Of a stretch of 64,000 nucleotides of DNA, positions 61,149 through 64,000 are shown piece by piece; the first letter of the stretch is position 1; every line of letters begins with the position of its first letter. The position numbers and the translations under genes were made by a program. Source of the stretch: an uncultured Ruminococcus sp. (GTDB taxonomy: Bacteria; Bacillota; Clostridia; Oscillospirales; Ruminococcaceae); contig UQDR01000002.1 in NCBI GenBank assembly GCA_900539835.1, positions 1-64,000 of the forward strand, in the 5' to 3' direction. The notes below the pieces were generated by a model. That model was not told the DNA's origin and ran no database searches. It worked only from the letters and a program-made list of their open reading frames with translations.

Positions 61149-62156
61149 ATGAACGTAAAAATTATCAACGGTCAGTCTATTCCAAACATGCCATGGCAGG
61201 ATAAGCCTGCTGATTGCAAGGAAGTTATCTGGAGATGTGACGCTAACCCAGTTATCCCAAGAGATCTTCTTCCTACATCAAACTCAATCTTCAACAGTGC
61301 TGTAGTTACTTTTGAAGGAAAGTTTGCAGGTGTATTCCGTGTAGACGACAAGGAAAGAAACATGTCACTTCATGCCGGATTCTCTGATGACGGTGTTAAC
61401 TGGAACATCAACCCTGAAAGAATTCAGTTTGTTCAGGCTGATAAATCTACAGAAGAAGTAAATACATGGGGTTATGGCTATGACCCAAGATGCTGCTTCA
61501 TTGAAGACAGATATTGGATCACATGGTGCAATGCTTATGACTGGAAGCCTACAATCGGCGTTGGCTATACATTCGACTTCAAGACATTCTATCAGTGTGA
61601 AAACGCATACCTCCCATTCAACAGAAACGGTGTGCTTTTCCCAAGAAAAATCAATGATAAGTATGTAATGTTCTCAAGACCTTCTGACTCAGGTCATACA
61701 CCTTTCGGTGATATGTATCTTTCACAGTCACCTGATATGAAGTACTGGGGCGAGCATCGTCACGTTATGGGACCTTACAAGCCTTGGGAATCAAAGAAGA
61801 TCGGTGCAGGTCCTATTCCAATCGAAACATCTGAAGGATGGCTTGTATTCTATCACGGTGTTCTTGAGTCATGCAACGGCTTTGTATACAGCTTCTCAGC
61901 TTGTATTCTTGACATTGACGAGCCATGGAAGGTTAAATACAGATGCGGCGAATACCTCATCAACCCTCGTGAGTCATATGAGTGCATCGGTGACGTTCAG
62001 AACGTTACATTCCCATGTGCAACACTTTGCGACGCTGACACAGGAAGAATTGCTATTTACTATGGCTGTGCAGATACTTGCGTTGGTTTGGCATTTACAA
62101 CTGTTGACGATGTTGTTGAATACGTTAAATCACATTCTTCAATGAGTGATTTCTAA
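61149..62156 (+). CDS. GH130 beta-1,4-manno-oligosaccharide phosphorylase
   Basis: 335 residues, no signal peptide, so cytoplasmic. GH130 enzymes split beta-mannosides with phosphate, giving mannose 1-phosphate. The five-bladed beta-propeller pattern is clear; the likely general acid Asp112 lies in YGYDPRCCFIEDRYW, and phosphate-binding basic residues are near the start (CDANPVIPRDL) and in the FSRPSDSGHTPFGDM region. Its length is that of the RaMP2 subgroup of Ruminococcus albus, which acts on manno-oligosaccharides; the RaMP1 type (mannosyl-glucose) is longer. It forms an operon with the GH5 lipoprotein. Codons are of the highly expressed kind. Confidence 0.9.
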   Translation: MNVKIINGQSIPNMPWQDKPADCKEVIWRCDANPVIPRDLLPTSNSIFNSAVVTFEGKFAGVFRVDDKERNMSLHAGFSDDGVNWNINPERIQFVQADKSTEEVNTWGYGYDPRCCFIEDRYWITWCNAYDWKPTIGVGYTFDFKTFYQCENAYLPFNRNGVLFPRKINDKYVMFSRPSDSGHTPFGDMYLSQSPDMKYWGEHRHVMGPYKPWESKKIGAGPIPIETSEGWLVFYHGVLESCNGFVYSFSACILDIDEPWKVKYRCGEYLINPRESYECIGDVQNVTFPCATLCDADTGRIAIYYGCADTCVGLAFTTVDDVVEYVKSHSSMSDF

Positions 62157-62167
62157 TCATTGAACTT

Positions 62168-62197
62168 TTGCAGTATCACTTCAAAGAAGTGGTACTG
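62168..62197 (+). promoter_or_regulatory. Intercistronic hairpin between GH130 and GH5 genes
   Basis: GCAGTA-TCACTTC / GAAGTG-GTACTGC around AAA, followed by only TTTATTG. Too weak a T run for full termination; it probably lowers expression of the downstream gene or protects the GH130 message. Confidence 0.55.
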
Positions 62198-62223
62198 CTT
62201 TATTGTTTAGAAAGGACGATCTT

Positions 62224-63264
62224 ATGAAAAAGCTATTATCTTTTCTGCTTCCTGTAATGATTCTTGTAACCATGGCTGGCTGCGGAAACTCTGAAAAAGA
62301 CAACAGCAGCAGTGATACTGTTTCATCTTCTGCGGAATCAACAAGAAAAACCGAAATACCTGAAAACAGCTTATATGTTAATGGCACAAAGCTTTATGAC
62401 TCTAACGGCAATGAATTTGTAATGAGAGGCATCAACCACCCCTATACATGGTTTAAGAAAGAAACCGACGTAGCCCTCAAGGCTATTGCAGAAACCGGTT
62501 CAAACACTGTAAGACTTGTACTTTCATACGGTGGTCAGTGGGAAAAAGACAACATTGACGCAATCAAATCATTGATAGAAAAATGCAAGGCACTCAATAT
62601 GATCGCAGTCGTTGAAGTCCATGATGCAACAGGTAAAGATGACCCTGTATATCTTGAAAATGCAGTCAACTACTGGATCGAAATGAAAGACGCACTCATT
62701 GGACAGGAGGAATATGTCATCCTCAATATCGCTAATGAATGGCTTGGAAAAAGAGAAGGCTTCACGTGGAAAGACGAATACAAAAAGGCTATTTCAAAGC
62801 TTCGTGAAGCTGGCATCAAAAACGTTATTATGGTTGACGCAGCAGGCTGGGGACAATATGCAAAAAGTATTGCTGAACGCGGTAAGGAAGTATTTGAATC
62901 TGACCCACTTAAAAACACAATGTTCTCCATTCATTTTTACGGAGCCGCCGGTGGTGACGCCAACAGAATAAAATCTAATCTTGAAAATGTTACTAATCAA
63001 GGCTTATGCGTTTGTTCAGGTGAATTCGGATATAATCACAGCGACGGAGATGTTGACGAAGAATATCTGATGGAATACTGCACAGAAAACAACATTGGCT
63101 ACCTTGGCTGGAGCTGGAAAGGAAACGGCGGCGGAGTTGAATATCTTGACATTGCCGATGAATGGGATGGTTCAAAGCTTTCTGCTGACTGGGGTGAAAA
63201 CCTGATAAACGGTAAAAACGGTATCAAGGAAACCTCAAAGAAATGTACTGTTTTTGACAAATAA
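62224..63264 (+). CDS. GH5_8-like beta-mannanase lipoprotein
   Basis: 346 residues from ATG 62224 (RBS AAAGGA). Lipoprotein signal with Cys20 in VTMAGC, a Ser-rich tether (about 25-45), then a GH5 catalytic barrel (about 48-335) with LYDSNGNEFVMRGINHPYTW at the start, acid/base Glu172 in LNIANEWLG and nucleophile Glu267 in CSGEFGYN, and WSWKGNGGG near the end. These features fit subfamily 8 endo-beta-1,4-mannanases. It would act on the outer face of the membrane, feeding oligosaccharides to an importer and then GH130. Confidence 0.9.
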   Translation: MKKLLSFLLPVMILVTMAGCGNSEKDNSSSDTVSSSAESTRKTEIPENSLYVNGTKLYDSNGNEFVMRGINHPYTWFKKETDVALKAIAETGSNTVRLVLSYGGQWEKDNIDAIKSLIEKCKALNMIAVVEVHDATGKDDPVYLENAVNYWIEMKDALIGQEEYVILNIANEWLGKREGFTWKDEYKKAISKLREAGIKNVIMVDAAGWGQYAKSIAERGKEVFESDPLKNTMFSIHFYGAAGGDANRIKSNLENVTNQGLCVCSGEFGYNHSDGDVDEEYLMEYCTENNIGYLGWSWKGNGGGVEYLDIADEWDGSKLSADWGENLINGKNGIKETSKKCTVFDK

Positions 63265-63321
63265 CTACTTACTAATTCTGCTCTATAATTTTAGACAAGA
63301 GCTATTTAGAAGTTCAAAAAG

Positions 63322-63357
63322 GTTCTGCATACAGGTTTTGTATGCAGGGCTTTTTTA
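63322..63357 (+). terminator. Terminator of the mannan operon
   Basis: CTGCATAC (63325-63332) / GTATGCAG (63340-63347), then GGCTTTTTTATTT. Confidence 0.8.
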
Positions 63358-63382
63358 TTTATTATTTTGCTTTTTTAGAAAA

Positions 63383-63441
63383 GCCCCTCTACTAATAGCC
63401 TCATTCGGACGTTTTTTGCACGCAAACGTGCAACTATGAAC
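63383..63441 (+). repeat. Dispersed repeat, family B, copy 3
   Basis: CCCCTCTACTAATAGCCTCA then TTCGGACGTTTTTTGCACGC and AAACGTGCAACTATGAAC: same order as copies at 9654 and 41055, with the first stem weakened. Confidence 0.7.
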
Positions 63442-63694
63442 AGGATTTACAAAAATATTTACAAGTCGTTAATATTTACCGCTGCTTTTAATCACAGAAT
63501 ATAAACAACGACTGTTGTTACGACCAACCTCAAGATAGGAAATCTTAATAATTCAACAGTGAATTATTTTCACTGTTGAAATACTAAGAAGCTGTTGTCT
63601 AAGCTTTAATAGAAAAAATAAATAAAAAAACAATGCTGAATTAAAGCGTCATAGTATAAAACTCTGAAATATACACTTTGCACAAAAACATCAC
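63442..63694. other. AT-rich intergenic
   Basis: Contains one TTCAACAGTGAA-TTATTTTCACTG-TTGAA stem (about 63553-63580) but no T run or ORF. Confidence 0.4.
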
Positions 63695-63723
63695 TTGACA
63701 TTTATGTATTAATACCATATAAT
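63695..63723 (+). promoter_or_regulatory. Consensus promoter of the phosphorylase gene
   Basis: TTGACA (63695-63700), 17 nt, TATAAT (63718-63723): a perfect sigma-A promoter, with a leader of about 100 nt. Confidence 0.88.
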
Positions 63724-63831
63724 TATATTGTGTCAGTATGATTAAATATAAATTTTTATTGGATCGAAATTTTGATCCGCCATTCAGAATGCTTTTATAA
63801 ATAAAGCAAATTCATAGGAGGGAAAAATATT

Positions 63832-64000
63832 ATGGCAAAAAGCACAGCTTCATCTAAAAGCAAAACTATCTCTAAAGCAGAGCTAAAAGAGCAATTTGTC
63901 AATATCATTCACAATGATTATCAGACAACTCCCGAAGAGGCTTCAGACCAACAGGTTTTTGAGGCGTTGACAAAAATCGTTGTAAACATCCTAAAAGCAA
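63832..64000 (+). CDS. Probable glycogen/maltodextrin phosphorylase, N-terminus only
   Basis: 56 codons seen before the right edge; RBS AGGAGGG. The Lys/Ser/Thr-rich lead (AKSTASSKSKTISKAELKEQ) followed by IHNDYQTTPEEASDQQVFEAL and a TKIVVN helix is the usual start of Clostridial GT35 phosphorylases. The catalytic domain is not in the window, so this rests on the pattern of the first residues. It does not share the mannan operon's promoter. Confidence 0.55.
   Translation, partial: MAKSTASSKSKTISKAELKEQFVNIIHNDYQTTPEEASDQQVFEALTKIVVNILKA

Overview
The window reads as chromosomal DNA of a low-GC, Gram-positive, anaerobic gut or rumen Clostridium-class bacterium, most likely a Ruminococcus-like member of the Oscillospiraceae. 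This is an inference. It rests on a T-box leader before thrS, the asp23-nusB-xseA-xseB-ispA-dxs-tlyA-nadK-argR-recN gene order, RNase Y, an SpoIIQ-like M23 protein, thyX in place of thyA, and a mannan system built on a GH130 phosphorylase of the kind known from Ruminococcus albus. Nothing looks like a prophage, plasmid or CRISPR locus. The accessory DNA is mostly short dispersed palindromic elements.

Region by region. 0-5 kb: a secreted SH3/glucosaminidase protein (cut by the left edge) behind a perfect 46-nt palindrome, an M23 protein, two small lipoproteins (one frameshifted) and a coiled-coil membrane protein. 4.8-10.2 kb: ptsI, a Ca2+-type P-ATPase, and about 600 nt of repeats. 10.2-15.5 kb: a zinc-ribbon membrane protein, then a three-gene operon (membrane protein, GT2 glycosyltransferase, YfhO) that probably decorates a cell-surface polymer. 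15.6-15.85 kb: a probable small RNA on the minus strand. 16-26.5 kb: rsmE, a small acidic Cys-rich protein, an alanine/sodium symporter, rny, the T-box operon with a small membrane protein and thrS, cysK, and a phenylacetate-CoA ligase. 26.5-33.8 kb: an orphan sugar transferase, then the operon thyX-tmk-DUF2156-DJ-1-fau-mltG-U32. 34-44.1 kb: the ten-gene housekeeping operon listed above. 44.3-46.4 kb: metG and tRNA-Arg. 46.7-52 kb: a 1755-residue secreted enzyme with two separate TIM-barrel catalytic modules. 52.4-60.7 kb: a gene fragment, a 29-residue zinc ribbon, tRNA-Leu, a NusG-II/Gx-transporter pair, murA, a HAD phosphatase, a metallo-beta-lactamase protein, rlmH, a UDG-family protein, a methyltransferase and a purine nucleoside phosphorylase. 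61-64 kb: GH130 phosphorylase, GH5 lipoprotein mannanase, and the first codons of a probable glycogen phosphorylase.

How the parts work together. The secreted GH5/GH113-like protein (46.7-52 kb) would cut mannan outside the cell. The GH5 lipoprotein would trim it at the membrane. The cytoplasmic GH130 enzyme would then phosphorolyse the manno-oligosaccharides, and a glycogen-type phosphorylase follows. No sugar transporter lies in the window.

The most unusual items are: the minus-strand structured RNA with C-rich loops and its own orphan terminator; the double-catalytic mannanase; a dispersed palindromic element that supplies the last Leu codon and stop codon to two unrelated genes and brackets xseB inside its operon; the perfect palindrome over the promoter of the cell-wall hydrolase; and a small membrane protein placed under threonine T-box control.
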